Below, piece after piece: positions 21,444 through 32,175 of a DNA stretch of 64,000 nucleotides. The notes under the pieces were generated by a model, which did not search any database, had not been told where the DNA came from, and was given only the letters and a program-made list of their open reading frames with translations. Location of the stretch: assembly GCF_007990205.1 (NCBI RefSeq), contig NZ_BJWE01000002.1:1-64000 (forward strand), given 5' to 3'. Position 1 is the first letter of the stretch; each line of letters starts with the position of its first letter. A program made the position numbers and the translations under genes. This stretch comes from Pediococcus parvulus. Its GTDB lineage: Bacteria; Bacillota; Bacilli; Lactobacillales; Lactobacillaceae.

Positions 21444-21812
21444 GTGATCCAACAAGAGAGTCGTTTAAAAGTTGCTGACAATTCTGGTGCACGTGAAATT
21501 TTGGTAATCAAGGTTTTAGGTGGATCTCGAGTAAAATTTGGTTATATTGGTGATACTATTGTGGCTACTGTCAAACAAGCAACACCAGGTGGCGTTGTCA
21601 AAAAAGGTGACGTCGTTAAGGCAGTTGTTGTTCGTACTAAAGACGGTGCACACCGTGCTGATGGCTCATACATCAAATTTGATGAAAATGCTGCAGTTTT
21701 AATCAAAGATGATAAGAGCCCTCAAGGAACACGTATCTTCGGACCCGTTGCACGTGAATTGCGTGACAAAGATTACATGAAGATTGTTTCTTTGGCCCCT
21801 GAAGTATTGTAA
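21444..21812 (+). CDS. rplN: Ribosomal protein L14 (uL14)
   Basis: A 122-residue 50S protein at the subunit interface: [19 protein letters not shown] start and the [15 protein letters not shown] end. It begins with GTG after GGAAGGAGG. First gene of the spc part of the cluster. Confidence 0.97.
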   Translation: MIQQESRLKVADNSGAREILVIKVLGGSRVKFGYIGDTIVATVKQATPGGVVKKGDVVKAVVVRTKDGAHRADGSYIKFDENAAVLIKDDKSPQGTRIFGPVARELRDKDYMKIVSLAPEVL

Positions 21813-21845
21813 TTAACGATCGGATCGAAGGAGGTGCGACACGGC

Positions 21846-22157
21846 ATGTTCGTAAAAAATGGTGATAAAGTTCGCGTAATTAGCGGAAAAGAAAAAGGCA
21901 AAGAGGGCACAATTATTAAAACCCTTGCTAAGAAAAATCGCGTTGTGGTTGAAGGCCTTAATAAAGTTAAAAAACATCAAAAAGCAAGTAACTCTAACCC
22001 TCAAGGTGGAATTATTGATGTAGAAGCAGCAATTGATGCTTCTAACGTGATGTTAATCGATCCATCAACTAATGAACCTACTCGTGTAGGCTACAAAGTT
22101 GTAGATGGTAAAAAAGTACGTTTTGCTAAAAAATCTGGCGAAACAATCGACAAATAA
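21846..22157 (+). CDS. rplX: Ribosomal protein L24 (uL24)
   Basis: A 103-residue KOW-domain 50S assembly initiator ([19 protein letters not shown]). An in-frame GTG at 21834 is part of the AAGGAGGTG ribosome site, so the ATG at 21846 is the start. Confidence 0.96.
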   Translation: MFVKNGDKVRVISGKEKGKEGTIIKTLAKKNRVVVEGLNKVKKHQKASNSNPQGGIIDVEAAIDASNVMLIDPSTNEPTRVGYKVVDGKKVRFAKKSGETIDK

Positions 22158-22182
22158 TTCATGAAAGGAGGAAAAATTTTTC

Positions 22183-22725
22183 ATGTCTAACCGTTTAAAA
22201 GAAAAATACGTTAAAGAAGTTACCCCAGAACTCGTGAAGAAGTTCGATTATACTTCAGTAATGCAAGCACCTAAGGTTAACAAAATTGTCTTAAACATGG
22301 GTGTCGGTGATGCAACAACTAATGCTAAGAATCTTGACGAAGCTGTTGAAGAATTAACATTGATCTCTGGTCAAAAGCCTTTGGTAACAAAAGCTAAGAA
22401 ATCAATTGCTGGTTTCCGTTTACGTGAAGGTATGTCAATCGGTGCTAAAGTTACACTCCGTGGCGAACGCATGTATGATTTCTTAGATAAATTGATCAAT
22501 GTGTCCTTACCACGTGTTCGTGATTTCCATGGTGTTAGCTCAAAGGCCTTTGATGGTCGTGGAAACTATACACTTGGTGTTCGTGAACAATTAATCTTCC
22601 CTGAAATTGATTATGATAATGTCAACCATGTTCGTGGTTTAGATATCGTTATCGTAACAACTGCTCAAACAGATGAAGAATCACGTGAATTATTGGCACA
22701 ACTTGGAATGCCATTCGAAAAGTAA
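22183..22725 (+). CDS. rplE: Ribosomal protein L5 (uL5)
   Basis: A 180-residue protein of the 5S rRNA particle, with [11 protein letters not shown] and the [18 protein letters not shown] segment. AAAGGAGG ribosome site. 18 bp before rpsN. Confidence 0.97.
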   Translation: MSNRLKEKYVKEVTPELVKKFDYTSVMQAPKVNKIVLNMGVGDATTNAKNLDEAVEELTLISGQKPLVTKAKKSIAGFRLREGMSIGAKVTLRGERMYDFLDKLINVSLPRVRDFHGVSSKAFDGRGNYTLGVREQLIFPEIDYDNVNHVRGLDIVIVTTAQTDEESRELLAQLGMPFEK

Positions 22726-22743
22726 ACGAAGGGAGCAATAAAT

Positions 22744-22929
22744 TTGGCAAAAAAATCGTTAGTTATTAAGAGTCAACGTCCTGCAAAGTATTCGACACAG
22801 AACTACACTCGTTGTGAGCGTTGTGGCCGTCCACACTCTGTATATCGTAAGTTCCATCTTTGCCGCATTTGCCTTCGAGAATTAGCTCATGAAGGCCAAA
22901 TCCCTGGCATGAAAAAAGCAAGCTGGTAA
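22744..22929 (+). CDS. rpsN: Ribosomal protein S14, zinc form (uS14)
   Basis: A 61-residue zinc-binding S14. The four metal cysteines are in CERCG and CRIC. This short Cys4 form is the standard one in the spc cluster of Firmicutes; a zinc-free longer paralog, if present, would be elsewhere. It starts with TTG. Confidence 0.96.
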   Translation: MAKKSLVIKSQRPAKYSTQNYTRCERCGRPHSVYRKFHLCRICLRELAHEGQIPGMKKASW

Positions 22930-22963
22930 AAAGTATACCGGAGTAAAAGGAGGGTAAACATTA

Positions 22964-23362
22964 ATGTCTATGACTGATCCTATTGCAGATTTCTTAACAC
23001 GTATTCGTAACGCCAACATGGTTCGTCACGAATCTTTAGAAGTTCCTGCATCAACAATCAAACATGATATTGCTGAAATTCTTAAGAATGAAGGCTTTAT
23101 CAAGAACGTCGAATATGTCGATGACGACAAACAAGGTATTATTCGTGTGTTCCTTAAATATGGTAAAAACAAAGAACGTGTCATTACTGGCTTGAAGCGT
23201 ATTTCAAAACCAGGTTTACGTTCATATGTCAAAGCTGATGATGTACCAAAGGTTTTGAATGGTTTGGGTATTGCAATCATTTCAACATCTGAAGGCGTAA
23301 TCACTGATAAAGAAGCTCGCGCTAAAAAAATCGGTGGCGAAGTTTTAGCTTATATTTGGTAA
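22964..23362 (+). CDS. rpsH: Ribosomal protein S8 (uS8)
   Basis: A 132-residue 16S rRNA binding protein. [18 protein letters not shown] start and the C-terminal [18 protein letters not shown] motif that contacts helix 21. In E. coli S8 represses the spc operon; no S8 site was identified here. Confidence 0.97.
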   Translation: MSMTDPIADFLTRIRNANMVRHESLEVPASTIKHDIAEILKNEGFIKNVEYVDDDKQGIIRVFLKYGKNKERVITGLKRISKPGLRSYVKADDVPKVLNGLGIAIISTSEGVITDKEARAKKIGGEVLAYIW

Positions 23363-23391
23363 AATTTTAAAAGTAAGGAGGTGCAGTTAAA

Positions 23392-23928
23392 TTGAGTCGT
23401 ATTGGTTATAAAGCTGTAGAAATTCCATCAGGCGTTGAAGTCAAAGCCGATGGTGATCAAGTTACTGTTAAGGGTCCTAAGGGAACTTTAACTCGTACTG
23501 TTAGCACAGAAATCACAATGTCTATTAAAGACAACGTGGTAAAATTTGACCGTCCAAGTAATGATAATAAAATGCGTGCCTTACATGGGGCAACTCGTGC
23601 AAACTTCAACAACATGGTTGAGGGAGTTACAAAGGGTTACAAAAAGGACTTACAATTAGTTGGTGTTGGTTATCGTGCACAACTTAAGGGCAAGACATTA
23701 GTATTGAACTTAGGTTATTCTAATCCTGTTGAACTAGAAACTCCTGCTGATTTACAGTTGGAAGTTCCTGATAACACACATATCACTGTTAGTGGAATTA
23801 GCAAACAACATGTTGGCGATTTTGCTGCTGAGATCCGTGCCGTTCGTTCTCCAGAACCTTACAAAGGTAAAGGTGTTCGCTATGTTGGTGAATACGTTCG
23901 TCTTAAAGAAGGTAAAACTGGTAAGTAA
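23392..23928 (+). CDS. rplF: Ribosomal protein L6 (uL6)
   Basis: A 178-residue 50S protein with two related domains and the C-terminal [13 protein letters not shown] motif that binds the sarcin-ricin region. It starts with TTG after AAGGAGGTG. Confidence 0.97.
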   Translation: MSRIGYKAVEIPSGVEVKADGDQVTVKGPKGTLTRTVSTEITMSIKDNVVKFDRPSNDNKMRALHGATRANFNNMVEGVTKGYKKDLQLVGVGYRAQLKGKTLVLNLGYSNPVELETPADLQLEVPDNTHITVSGISKQHVGDFAAEIRAVRSPEPYKGKGVRYVGEYVRLKEGKTGK

Positions 23929-23971
23929 TGCCGCTTAGGCTAGTTAATAGAAAATTCTAGAGGTGAAAATT

Positions 23972-24328
23972 GTGATTTCAAAACCAGATAAAAATAAAAC
24001 ACGTCAAAGACGTCATTTGCGTGTTCGTAATAAGATTTCTGGGACTGCAGAGTGCCCACGCTTAAATGTATATCGTTCAAATAAAAACATCTACGCTCAA
24101 GTAATTGATGACGTAGCGGGTGTAACGCTAGCAAGTGCCTCAACTTTGGACAGTGAAGTTAGTGGAGATTCAAAAACTGATCAAGCAAGTTCTGTTGGTG
24201 CTTTAGTTGCAAAACGCGCAACAGAAAAGAAAATTGAAAAAGTCGTTTTTGATCGTGGCGGATACTTATACCATGGTCGAGTAGAAGCTTTAGCTGAAGC
24301 TGCTCGTGAAAACGGACTTAAATTCTAA
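23972..24328 (+). CDS. rplR: Ribosomal protein L18 (uL18)
   Basis: A 118-residue 5S rRNA binding protein ([18 protein letters not shown]). A GTG at 23963 is in frame but is part of the AGAGGTG ribosome site, so the GTG at 23972 giving [14 protein letters not shown] is preferred. Confidence 0.95.
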   Translation: MISKPDKNKTRQRRHLRVRNKISGTAECPRLNVYRSNKNIYAQVIDDVAGVTLASASTLDSEVSGDSKTDQASSVGALVAKRATEKKIEKVVFDRGGYLYHGRVEALAEAARENGLKF

Positions 24329-24349
24329 GATAAGGAGGGAATACCGTAC

Positions 24350-24853
24350 ATGTCGAATTATATCGATCCAGAAAAGTTGGACTTAGAAGATCGTGTTGTT
24401 TCTATCAACCGTGTTACTAAGGTTGTTAAAGGTGGTCGTCGTCTTCGTTTCGCTGCTTTAGTCGTTGTTGGCGATAAAAAGGGTCACGTTGGTTTTGGTA
24501 CTGGTAAAGCTCAAGAAGTTCCAGAAGCCATTCGTAAGGCTGTTGAAACTGCTACAAAGAGTTTGATCCAGGTCCCAATTATTGGCACAACCATCCCTCA
24601 CGAAATCATCGGTGAGTTTGGTGGCGGACGAATTCTATTGAAACCTGCTGAAGAAGGTTCCGGTGTTGCAGCTGGTGGTGCTGTTCGTGCCGTTATGGAA
24701 CTTGCAGGAGTAGATGATGTTACAAGTAAACGTTTGGGTTCAAATACACCTGTTAACGTTATTCGTGCAACATTTGAAGGTCTGAAGGGCTTACGTAGTG
24801 CTGAAGAAATTGCTTCATTACGTGGTGTTTCAGCAGAGCACTTGGCTGAATAA
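24350..24853 (+). CDS. rpsE: Ribosomal protein S5 (uS5)
   Basis: A 167-residue fidelity protein at the mRNA entry pore. It has the N-terminal double-stranded RNA binding fold with [17 protein letters not shown] (wild-type at the spectinomycin loop) and the [18 protein letters not shown] segment. 13 bp before rpmD. Confidence 0.97.
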   Translation: MSNYIDPEKLDLEDRVVSINRVTKVVKGGRRLRFAALVVVGDKKGHVGFGTGKAQEVPEAIRKAVETATKSLIQVPIIGTTIPHEIIGEFGGGRILLKPAEEGSGVAAGGAVRAVMELAGVDDVTSKRLGSNTPVNVIRATFEGLKGLRSAEEIASLRGVSAEHLAE

Positions 24854-24866
24854 GGAGGAACAAAAG

Positions 24867-25049
24867 ATGGCTCAATTAAAGATTACACTTATCAAAAGTG
24901 CAGTACATCGCCTCCCCAAGCAACGCAAGATTGTTAAAGAATTAGGTTTGGGACGGGTTAATAGCTCAGTCGTTTTACCTAATAATGAGGCGACTCGTGG
25001 TGCAATTTTCCATATTGCCCATTTAATCGAAGTTGAAGAAGTTAAATAA
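24867..25049 (+). CDS. rpmD: Ribosomal protein L30 (uL30)
   Basis: A 60-residue 50S protein ([18 protein letters not shown]). A longer open frame starts inside rpsE, but AAGGAGG at 24852-24858 sets the ATG at 24867. Confidence 0.96.
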   Translation: MAQLKITLIKSAVHRLPKQRKIVKELGLGRVNSSVVLPNNEATRGAIFHIAHLIEVEEVK

Positions 25050-25078
25050 TTTAAATTAGTTAGGAGGTGCCGATACTT

Positions 25079-25513
25079 ATGAAGTTGAATGAATTAAAAC
25101 CTAATGAAGGTTCACGCAAAGTGCGTAATCGTGTTGGTCGTGGAACATCATCTGGTAATGGTAAGACATCTGGTCGTGGCCAAAAAGGTCAAAAGGCTCG
25201 TGGCAAGGTTCGTTTGGGCTTTGAAGGTGGGCAAATGCCCCTTTATCGTCGAATTCCAAAACGTGGCTTTACTAACATCAACCGCAAAGAGTATGCCATT
25301 GTAAATTTGGATAGCTTAAATGCCTTTGATGAAGGTACAGAAGTTACAACAGAAGTGCTTTTAAAAGCCGGCGTAATTAATAAAGTGCTTAGTGGTGTTA
25401 AAGTTTTAGGTGACGGTCAGTTATCTAAGAAGTTAACAGTTAAAGCTAATAAGTTCTCAGAAAGTGCAGTAAAAGCAATTGAAGCTGCAGGTGGCAAAAC
25501 TGAGGTGATTTAA
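25079..25513 (+). CDS. rplO: Ribosomal protein L15 (uL15)
   Basis: A 144-residue late-assembly 50S protein with the glycine- and arginine-rich N-terminal extension ([20 protein letters not shown]). The ATG at 25079 follows TAGGAGGTG; a GTG at 25067 belongs to that site. Its stop overlaps the secY start by one base (TAATG). Confidence 0.96.
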   Translation: MKLNELKPNEGSRKVRNRVGRGTSSGNGKTSGRGQKGQKARGKVRLGFEGGQMPLYRRIPKRGFTNINRKEYAIVNLDSLNAFDEGTEVTTEVLLKAGVINKVLSGVKVLGDGQLSKKLTVKANKFSESAVKAIEAAGGKTEVI

Positions 25514-26826
25514 TGCTATCGACTATCAAAAACGCTTTTAAAGTAAAGGATATTAGAAACAAGATTCTATTTACCCTAGGTGTTTTGATTATTTATCGTT
25601 TAGGTGCGTATATCACAGTTCCTGGGATTAACGCCAAAGCATTACAAAGTGTTGCTTCCTCTGGATTGGTTGGCATCTTAAATACCTTTAGTGGTGGTGG
25701 CCTATCCAATTATTCTATTTTTGCGATGGGAGTTTCGCCATACATTACTGCTCAAATTGTTATTCAGTTGTTACAAATGGACATCGTTCCTCGGTTTGTT
25801 GAATGGAGCAAACAAGGTGAGGTTGGCCGACGTAAATTAAATCAGGCAACTCGGTATTTGACCATTATATTAGCATTTGTACAATCGGTTGGTATCACTG
25901 CAGGATTTAATGCGTTAAGCAGTTTGAATTTAGTTAAGGATCCGAGCATTCAAACCTATGCAACAATCGGATTAATCTTGACTGGTGGGACAATGTTAGC
26001 AACCTGGATGGGTGATATGATCACCGATCGGGGGCTTGGTAACGGAGTTTCAATCTTGATTTTTGCGGGAATTATCGCGAGAACTCCAACAAGTATTTAT
26101 CAAATTTATCAAGAGCAATTTGTAGATACTGCCAAAAGTCAGTGGTTAAACAGTTTCATTTTTGTTGCTGTTTTGATCGTAGCTGTTTTGGTAATCGTGA
26201 TTTTTGTAACTTGGGTTCAACAGGCTAGTCGCCGAGTTCCAATCCAATATACAAGAAGAGCATCGGGTGCGCCTGATAGCAGTTACTTACCTTTAAAGGT
26301 TAACGTAGCTGGTGTTATTCCAGTTATCTTTGCAAGTTCGTTTATTGCAACGCCACAAACTATTTTGATGGCGTTCGCAAGTAACCACTCATCAGATACT
26401 TGGTATCAAATTTTGTCAGATGTGTTTAATATGCAGACGACAGATGGCGCAATTCTTTACACCTTCTTGATTGTTGTCTTTACATTCTTCTATGCTTTTG
26501 TTCAGGTTAATCCTGAAAAACTGGCAGAAAATCTTCAAAAACAAGGAAGTTATATTCCAGGAGTTTGGCCAGGCCATGAAACACAGAGTTATGTGTCTCA
26601 GTTGTTAATTCGTTTATCAGTCGTTGGATCGCTATTTTTGGGCTTAGTTTCATTAATTCCATTGTTGGCACAAGACTTCTGGGACTTAGACGAGTCAATT
26701 GGTTTAGGCGGAACAAGTTTGTTGATTGTCGTTGGTGTTGCTATTGAAATCATCAGTCAAATCGATGGTTTAATGATGAAACGCGAATACGTTGGTTTTA
26801 TCAGAACACCGGAACAAAGCAATTAA
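25513..26826 (+). CDS. secY: Protein translocase channel SecY
   Basis: A 437-residue membrane channel of the general secretion path. About ten hydrophobic segments are visible, with the plug region [20 protein letters not shown] and the cytoplasmic [10 protein letters not shown] loop that contacts SecA and the ribosome. It is coupled to rplO through TAATG and is followed by adk, the usual order in Firmicutes. Confidence 0.97.
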   Translation: MLSTIKNAFKVKDIRNKILFTLGVLIIYRLGAYITVPGINAKALQSVASSGLVGILNTFSGGGLSNYSIFAMGVSPYITAQIVIQLLQMDIVPRFVEWSKQGEVGRRKLNQATRYLTIILAFVQSVGITAGFNALSSLNLVKDPSIQTYATIGLILTGGTMLATWMGDMITDRGLGNGVSILIFAGIIARTPTSIYQIYQEQFVDTAKSQWLNSFIFVAVLIVAVLVIVIFVTWVQQASRRVPIQYTRRASGAPDSSYLPLKVNVAGVIPVIFASSFIATPQTILMAFASNHSSDTWYQILSDVFNMQTTDGAILYTFLIVVFTFFYAFVQVNPEKLAENLQKQGSYIPGVWPGHETQSYVSQLLIRLSVVGSLFLGLVSLIPLLAQDFWDLDESIGLGGTSLLIVVGVAIEIISQIDGLMMKREYVGFIRTPEQSN

Positions 26827-26842
26827 AGTGGAGGTAAACAAA

Positions 26843-27502
26843 ATGACAACTCTTAATCTCGTTTTGATGGGATTACCAGGTGCTGGTAAAGGTACCCAAG
26901 CACAAAAAATTGTTAATGAATTTCACACACTTCATATTTCGACAGGGGACATTTTCCGGGCAGCAATGAAAAATGGCACTAAGATGGGGATTGAAGCTAA
27001 GGAATTTATTGACCAAGGCAATTTAGTTCCTGATTCTGTTACTGATGGAATTGTGGAGGATCGTCTTGAAGAGGATGATACCAATGCTGGTTTTATGCTA
27101 GATGGTTATCCTCGGAATCTTGAACAAGCTAATGCTTTGGACAAGATGACAGCTAAGTTAAATAAGCCGATTAATGCGGTAATTAATATCCACGTTGATC
27201 CGGATGTTTTAATTGAGCGGTTGTCTGGTCGATTCATTTGTAAGAATTGTGGCGCAACATACCATAAGTTGTATAACCCGACAAAGGTTGAAGGCACTTG
27301 TGATGTTTGTGGACACCATGAATTTTATCAGCGTGATGATGATAAGCCTGAAACTGTTAAAAATCGTATTGAAGTTAATACAAAGTTAAATACACCACTG
27401 ATTGATTTTTATAATGACAAAAAATTATTACACACAGTTAATGGTGATCAAGATATTGACGATGTATATAAAGAAATTCAAAAGGTATTACGAGCTATTT
27501 AA
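26843..27502 (+). CDS. adk: Adenylate kinase, zinc-containing
   Basis: A 219-residue enzyme that interconverts ATP plus AMP and two ADP. P-loop [10 protein letters not shown] is at residues 8-17, and the AMP site is DGYPRN. The LID holds four cysteines (CKNCG and CDVCG), so it is the zinc-stabilised long form of Gram-positives. A longer frame begins inside secY, but GTGGAGG places the ATG at 26843. A gap of 161 bp follows, in which I see no clear terminator. Confidence 0.97.
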   Translation: MTTLNLVLMGLPGAGKGTQAQKIVNEFHTLHISTGDIFRAAMKNGTKMGIEAKEFIDQGNLVPDSVTDGIVEDRLEEDDTNAGFMLDGYPRNLEQANALDKMTAKLNKPINAVINIHVDPDVLIERLSGRFICKNCGATYHKLYNPTKVEGTCDVCGHHEFYQRDDDKPETVKNRIEVNTKLNTPLIDFYNDKKLLHTVNGDQDIDDVYKEIQKVLRAI

Positions 27503-27663
27503 TGCATGCCTGTTCATTATTGCCGGTTAATTTTGTTTATTTGCAAATGAAATTACCTTATGGTAAACTTGTTCAGGTTTAGCTTATGGTACTTTTACGA
27601 TACAATAAGCACTGAACGACTGATTTTGTAAAGAAAAGAACAGTAAAATGGGAGGCACATTTA

Positions 27664-27882
27664 GTGGCAAAAGATAATGTCATTGAAATTGAAGGTAAGG
27701 TAAAAGAAACTTTACCAAATGCGATGTTTAAAGTTGAACTCGAGAATGGTCATGAAATACTGGCACACGTTTCTGGAAAGATTCGTATGCATTATATTCG
27801 GATTCTTCCGGGAGATAAGGTAACTGTGGAAATGTCGCCATACGATCTTTCAAAGGGTCGTATTACCTATCGTTTCAGATAA
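27664..27882 (+). CDS. infA: Translation initiation factor IF-1
   Basis: A 72-residue OB-fold protein that blocks the A site during initiation ([19 protein letters not shown]). It starts with GTG after GGGAGG. The 161-bp gap before it has a TACAAT at 27601-27606 but no good -35 element, so an internal promoter is only possible. Confidence 0.97.
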   Translation: MAKDNVIEIEGKVKETLPNAMFKVELENGHEILAHVSGKIRMHYIRILPGDKVTVEMSPYDLSKGRITYRFR

Positions 27883-27908
27883 GTTTTAACGTTTTAGGAG
27901 GAATATTC

Positions 27909-28028
27909 ATGAAAGTACGTCCATCAGTAAAACCAATGTGTGAACATTGTAAAGTAATTAAACGTAAAGGACGCGTTATGGTTATTTGCTCAGCAAATCC
28001 AAAACATAAACAGCGTCAAGGAAAATAA
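27909..28028 (+). CDS. rpmJ: Ribosomal protein L36 (bL36)
   Basis: A 39-residue protein, missed by length-filtered ORF lists. ATG at 27909 after [26 protein letters not shown] start and zinc ligands Cys11, Cys14, Cys27 and the histidine in NPKHKQRQG. It lies in its usual place between infA and rpsM. Confidence 0.96.
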   Translation: MKVRPSVKPMCEHCKVIKRKGRVMVICSANPKHKQRQGK

Positions 28029-28049
28029 TTAATCTGGAGGTGAAATTTA

Positions 28050-28415
28050 ATGGCTCGTATTGCAGGTGTTGATTTACCACGAGACAAACGAATCGTGATT
28101 GGTTTAACCTATATTTTTGGTATCGGAAATACTACTGCTAAAAAGATCTTAAAGGATGCTGGCGTTTCTGAAGATGTCCGTGTTCGTGACCTTTCTTCAG
28201 ATGATGAAGATAAAGTGCGTGCACAAGTAGATAACTACCGTGTTGAAGGGGATCTTCGTCGTTCAGTAAGTCTTGATATTAAACGTCTCCAAGAAATTGG
28301 TTCATATCGTGGCATGCGTCATCGTCGTGGACTCCCAGTTCGTGGACAAAACACGAAGAATAACGCACGTACTCGTAAAGGCAAAAAAGTTTCAATCGCC
28401 GGAAGAAAGAAATAA
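28050..28415 (+). CDS. rpsM: Ribosomal protein S13 (uS13)
   Basis: A 121-residue 30S head protein contacting the P-site t[23 protein letters not shown] start, [15 protein letters not shown] middle and a basic [15 protein letters not shown] tail. CTGGAGG ribosome site. Confidence 0.97.
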   Translation: MARIAGVDLPRDKRIVIGLTYIFGIGNTTAKKILKDAGVSEDVRVRDLSSDDEDKVRAQVDNYRVEGDLRRSVSLDIKRLQEIGSYRGMRHRRGLPVRGQNTKNNARTRKGKKVSIAGRKK

Positions 28416-28436
28416 TAAATAAAGGAGGCTAGCATA

Positions 28437-28826
28437 TTGGCAACCAGAAAGACTACTCGTAAGCGTCGAGTAAGAAAAAATATTGAAGCTGGTGTGGCAC
28501 ATATCCACTCAACTTTTAACAATACATTAGTTATGATTACAGATCCTCAAGGAAACGCTGTTGCATGGTCATCAGCAGGTTCACTTGGATTCAAAGGTAG
28601 TCGTAAGTCGACTCCATTTGCTGCTCAAATGGCTTCTGAAGCTGCAGCAAAGGCAGCAATGGAACATGGAATGAAATCCGTTGAAGTTGCTGTTAAGGGT
28701 CCTGGTTCTGGTCGTGAAGCTGCTATTCGTGCTCTCCAATCTACTGGATTGGAAGTTACTGCTATTCGCGATGTTACACCAGTTCCTCATAATGGTTCTC
28801 GTCCTCCAAAGCGCCGTCGTGTATAG
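28437..28826 (+). CDS. rpsK: Ribosomal protein S11 (uS11)
   Basis: A 129-residue platform protein of the 30S subunit ([19 protein letters not shown]-terminal [18 protein letters not shown]). It starts with TTG after AAAGGAGG. Confidence 0.97.
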   Translation: MATRKTTRKRRVRKNIEAGVAHIHSTFNNTLVMITDPQGNAVAWSSAGSLGFKGSRKSTPFAAQMASEAAAKAAMEHGMKSVEVAVKGPGSGREAAIRALQSTGLEVTAIRDVTPVPHNGSRPPKRRRV

Positions 28827-28908
28827 TGCGTCAATTTTTTGAGGGCTAACTTCATGATGCATTTTAAGATACTATGCACAACGCGTTTTGAAAGGGGTAA
28901 AGATTAGA

Positions 28909-29853
28909 ATGATCGAATTTGAAAAACCAAACATTCATAAGATTGATGAGAATGCAAATTACGGCAAATTTGTTGTAGAACCGCTTGAACGTGGCTATGG
29001 AACAACTTTAGGTAATTCATTACGTCGTATTTTGTTATCGTCATTGCCGGGTGCAGCGGTTACAAGCATTCAAATTGATGGCGTTCTTCATGAGTTTTCA
29101 ACGATTGAAGGCGTAGTTGAAGATGTCACACAAATCATCTTAAACATTAAAAAGGTTTCTTTAAAGATTGAAAGTGACGACGAAAAATCTTTGGAAATTA
29201 ATGTTAAAGGACCTGCTACTGTCACTGCTGGTGACATTCAGGGCGACAGTGATGTTGAGATCCTTAATCCGGATCAGTATATTTGTACCGTTGCTGATGG
29301 TGTTACCTTTCATGCCGTTTTAACAGCTGATACTGGTCGTGGTTATGTTTCGGCTGATGAAAATAAGGCTCGCAAGGATGATATGCCAATTGGTGTACTT
29401 CCAATCGATTCCATTTATACCCCAATCGAGCGTGTCAACTATCAGGTTGAAAATACACGTGTTGGTCAGCGGGATGACTATGATAAGCTCACATTGGATG
29501 TTTGGACGGACGGTTCAATTAGTCCTAGTGAGGCTACCAGTCTTTCAGCAAAAATTCTAACAGAACACTTGGCATTGTTTGTTAATTTAACAGATGAAGC
29601 TCAAGATGCTGAAATCATGGTCGAAAAGGAAGAAACAAATAAAGAAAAAATGTTAGAAATGTCCATTGAAGAGCTTGATTTATCAGTTCGTTCATATAAT
29701 TGTTTGAAGCGCGCTGGTATCAATACTGTTCAAGAGCTTACTGACAAAACTGAAGCACAGATGATGAAAGTTCGTAATCTTGGGCGTAAATCGCTTGAAG
29801 AAGTTAAAGTTAAATTAACTGATCTTGGACTTTCATTACGTAATGAAGACTAA
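28909..29853 (+). CDS. rpoA: RNA polymerase alpha subunit
   Basis: A 314-residue alpha subunit. The N-terminal dimerisation domain (about 1-230) has [20 protein letters not shown] and the C-terminal domain (about 245-314) has the UP-element binding helices [12 protein letters not shown] and [11 protein letters not shown]. The ATG at 28909 after GAAAGGGG is preferred over an in-frame start at 28888. Between rpsK and rplQ as expected. Confidence 0.97.
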   Translation: MIEFEKPNIHKIDENANYGKFVVEPLERGYGTTLGNSLRRILLSSLPGAAVTSIQIDGVLHEFSTIEGVVEDVTQIILNIKKVSLKIESDDEKSLEINVKGPATVTAGDIQGDSDVEILNPDQYICTVADGVTFHAVLTADTGRGYVSADENKARKDDMPIGVLPIDSIYTPIERVNYQVENTRVGQRDDYDKLTLDVWTDGSISPSEATSLSAKILTEHLALFVNLTDEAQDAEIMVEKEETNKEKMLEMSIEELDLSVRSYNCLKRAGINTVQELTDKTEAQMMKVRNLGRKSLEEVKVKLTDLGLSLRNED

Positions 29854-29874
29854 TTATAAGGAGGGTTTCCATTC

Positions 29875-30258
29875 ATGGGCTATCGTAAATTAGGTCGTAC
29901 GAGTTCACAACGCAAGGCTTTGCTTCGTGACTTAACTACTAACTTAATTGTTAATGAAAAGATTGTCACAACAGAAGCACGTGCCAAAGAAGTACGATCA
30001 ACTACCGAAAAAATGATCACATTAGGTAAACGTGGGGATTTACATGCACGTCGTCAAGCAGCCGCTTTTCTTCGTAATGTAGTCGCTGATGTTGCTGAAG
30101 ACGGTGACGAAGTTAAAATTACTTCGGCTCTTCAGAAGTTGTTTGGTGATTTATCTACTCGTTACGCTGATCGTAAGGGTGGATATACACGAATTCTTAA
30201 GACTATGCCTCGCCGCGGAGACGCTGCACCAATGGTTATCTTGGAGTTTGTTGACTAA
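29875..30258 (+). CDS. rplQ: Ribosomal protein L17 (bL17)
   Basis: A 127-residue 50S protein ([19 protein letters not shown] start, [12 protein letters not shown] end). Last ribosomal gene of the supercluster. A structured 3' element follows it. Confidence 0.97.
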   Translation: MGYRKLGRTSSQRKALLRDLTTNLIVNEKIVTTEARAKEVRSTTEKMITLGKRGDLHARRQAAAFLRNVVADVAEDGDEVKITSALQKLFGDLSTRYADRKGGYTRILKTMPRRGDAAPMVILEFVD

Positions 30259-30299
30259 TTTTCAAGCAGGGATTTTTGAATCTTTGATTTAACAAATTT

Positions 30300-30408
30300 A
30301 TCACTAAAAGTTGTGGTAGGGTGTAATGATGGTGGAACTAATTCCGAGTCTAGCCCACGGTTAATACGTTGTATTAACTATCACTTCTTTTCAGTGATTT
30401 TTTTGTAT
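30300..30408 (+). ncRNA. Candidate L17 downstream element ending in a terminator
   Basis: Directly after rplQ an outer stem ATCACT-AAAAG pairs with CTTTTC-AGTGAT near 30396 and is followed by seven T's. It encloses a hairpin TTAATAC/GTATTAA (30361-30377 region) and a G-rich internal part. The L17 downstream element is a known conserved RNA in the 3' UTR of rplQ in lactic acid bacteria and Listeria; position, lineage and architecture fit. I could not align it to the family consensus. It probably also ends the alpha operon transcript. Confidence 0.65.
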
Positions 30409-30450
30409 CTACATAAAAAAGAACGTATACTAGGGTCCAGGTTTTTGATA

Positions 30451-30459
30451 TGTTAAAAT
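30451..30459 (+). promoter_or_regulatory. Extended -10 promoter of the ecfA1-ecfA2-ecfT-truA unit
   Basis: TG at 30451-30452, one base, then TAAAAT (30454-30459), a good extended -10. No convincing -35. It lies 31 bp before the ecfA1 ATG. Confidence 0.55.
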
Positions 30460-30490
30460 AGACAAAATAACTTTAGAAGGAATGTTTGCA

Positions 30491-31327
30491 ATGAACCACA
30501 TAATTAAGGTTTCCCATTTAACTTACAAGTATTCGCAAAATGATCAGCCTGCATTAAATGACGTATCTTTTGAGATTACAGATGGTGCTTGGGTAGCAAT
30601 TGTTGGTCATAACGGGAGTGGTAAAAGTACACTTGCTCATTCTTTAGACGGTTTAATTGACTTCAAACAAGGAACAATTGTGGTTGATGGCGTTGAACTG
30701 AACGAAGCTAATGTTTGGAAGGTCCGCAGTAAAATTGGTATGATTTTTCAAAATCCCGATAATCAGTTTGTGGGTGCGACTGTTGAAGACGATGTGGCAT
30801 TTGGCTTAGAAAATATGGCGGTGCCACATGAAGAAATTCAAGCTCGTGTTGATTCTGCACTGTCACAAGTTCAGATGAGTGCGTTTCGTCATAAACAACC
30901 AGAGCAACTTTCAGGAGGACAAAAACAGCGGGTCGCTTTAGCCGGTGTGATTGCTATGCAGCCCAAGATTATTATCTTGGATGAAGCAACTAGTATGCTT
31001 GATCCGATTGGTCGTCGAGAAATCCTGGGAGTCATTAAACGTTTACGCCAACGATTAGGCATTACCGTTTTGTCTATTACGCACGAAATTGATGAAACCA
31101 CTAGTGCAGACGAAATTCTAGTGTTAAATGATGGTAAAATTGTGGAAACAGGGACACCCGAAGTTATTTATGCTCACAGTGAGTTATTGTTGCAATTAGG
31201 ATTGGATGTACCATATTCGCAACGTCTAAAAACTGCACTGCAAACAAGAAATATTCACACACCAAAAACTTATTCTGATGAGAAGGGAATGGTGGATTGG
31301 TTATGGCAATCACTTTTAAAAAGGTAA
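30491..31327 (+). CDS. ecfA1: ECF transporter ATPase EcfA1
   Basis: A 278-residue ABC ATPase of the shared energizing module for group II energy-coupling-factor vitamin transporters. Walker A GHNGSGKST, Q-loop FQNPDNQ, signature LSGGQKQRVA, Walker B IIILDEATSMLDP, switch histidine in SITHE. The DEAT (instead of DEPT) Walker B is usual for this subunit. Of two ATGs, 30482 touches the AGAAGG site, so 30491 is chosen. ecfA2 overlaps its end by 25 bp. It sits 3' of the ribosomal cluster, as in other Firmicutes. Confidence 0.95.
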   Translation: MNHIIKVSHLTYKYSQNDQPALNDVSFEITDGAWVAIVGHNGSGKSTLAHSLDGLIDFKQGTIVVDGVELNEANVWKVRSKIGMIFQNPDNQFVGATVEDDVAFGLENMAVPHEEIQARVDSALSQVQMSAFRHKQPEQLSGGQKQRVALAGVIAMQPKIIILDEATSMLDPIGRREILGVIKRLRQRLGITVLSITHEIDETTSADEILVLNDGKIVETGTPEVIYAHSELLLQLGLDVPYSQRLKTALQTRNIHTPKTYSDEKGMVDWLWQSLLKR

Positions 31328-32175
31328 GTTATACCTATCAACCCAACACACCATTTGAGTATCAGGCTCTAAATGAGATATCAACGCACATAAAGGATGG
31401 TTCATTTACCGCTTTGATCGGGCATACGGGTAGTGGTAAATCTACTTTTTTACAGCATTTAAACGCACTATTAAAACCAAGTTCTGGCACCGTTTTAATT
31501 GGTGATTCCGCTATTACGCGCGAAACCAGCAATAAGAATTTAAAACCTTTACGCAAAAAAGTGGGGATTGTTTTTCAATTTCCCGAGAAACAACTCTTTG
31601 CGGACACTGTGGGAAAAGATATTGCGTTTGGGCCAGAAAACTTTGGCAGTACTCCTGAAGAAGCGCATGAGCTTGCAAAGAAAATGATAAAACTAGTTGG
31701 GTTGTCAGAAACTTTATTGGATCGTTCTCCTTTTGAGTTGTCAGGAGGTCAGATGCGACGGGTTGCCATTGCCGGGGTTCTTGCAATGCAGCCAGAGGTT
31801 TTAGTTCTTGATGAACCGACAGCCGGACTGGATCCAAGTGGACGTCAAGAGATTATGCAATTATTTACAAACTTACAGCAAACGCAGCACTTTACGATTG
31901 TGTTAGTGACACATCAAATGGAAGATGTCGCCAACTATGCGAATCATGTGATTGTGATGGAACATGGCAAAATTGTGAAGGAGGGCAACCCGCGAGCGGT
32001 CTTTGCAAACGTTGAGTGGTTGCATGATAAACAATTAGATGTGCCTGCTAGTACCGAATTTGCTTTTGAAATGCAGAAAAAAGGTTTTCGTTTTGACCAG
32101 CTGCCTTTAACAGAACAGGAGTTGGCGGATGACATTGCGGCCATGTTTGAAAAGAGAGGACTAGCCAATGAATAA
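31303..32175 (+). CDS. ecfA2: ECF transporter ATPase EcfA2
   Basis: A 290-residue partner ATPase of EcfA1. Walker A GHTGSGKST, Q-loop FQFPEKQLF, signature LSGGQMRRVA, Walker B VLVLDEPTAGLDP, and a switch histidine in VTHQMED. The start is the ATG at 31303 inside ecfA1; the end overlaps ecfT by 8 bp, so the three subunits are made in a coupled way. Confidence 0.95.
   Translation: MAITFKKVSYTYQPNTPFEYQALNEISTHIKDGSFTALIGHTGSGKSTFLQHLNALLKPSSGTVLIGDSAITRETSNKNLKPLRKKVGIVFQFPEKQLFADTVGKDIAFGPENFGSTPEEAHELAKKMIKLVGLSETLLDRSPFELSGGQMRRVAIAGVLAMQPEVLVLDEPTAGLDPSGRQEIMQLFTNLQQTQHFTIVLVTHQMEDVANYANHVIVMEHGKIVKEGNPRAVFANVEWLHDKQLDVPASTEFAFEMQKKGFRFDQLPLTEQELADDIAAMFEKRGLANE

Noticed and set aside
27503-27663. 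Independent promoter for infA
   Set aside because: TACAAT at 27601 has no acceptable -35, and the repeated CTTATGGTA words nearby do not form a known element; read-through from adk is as likely.
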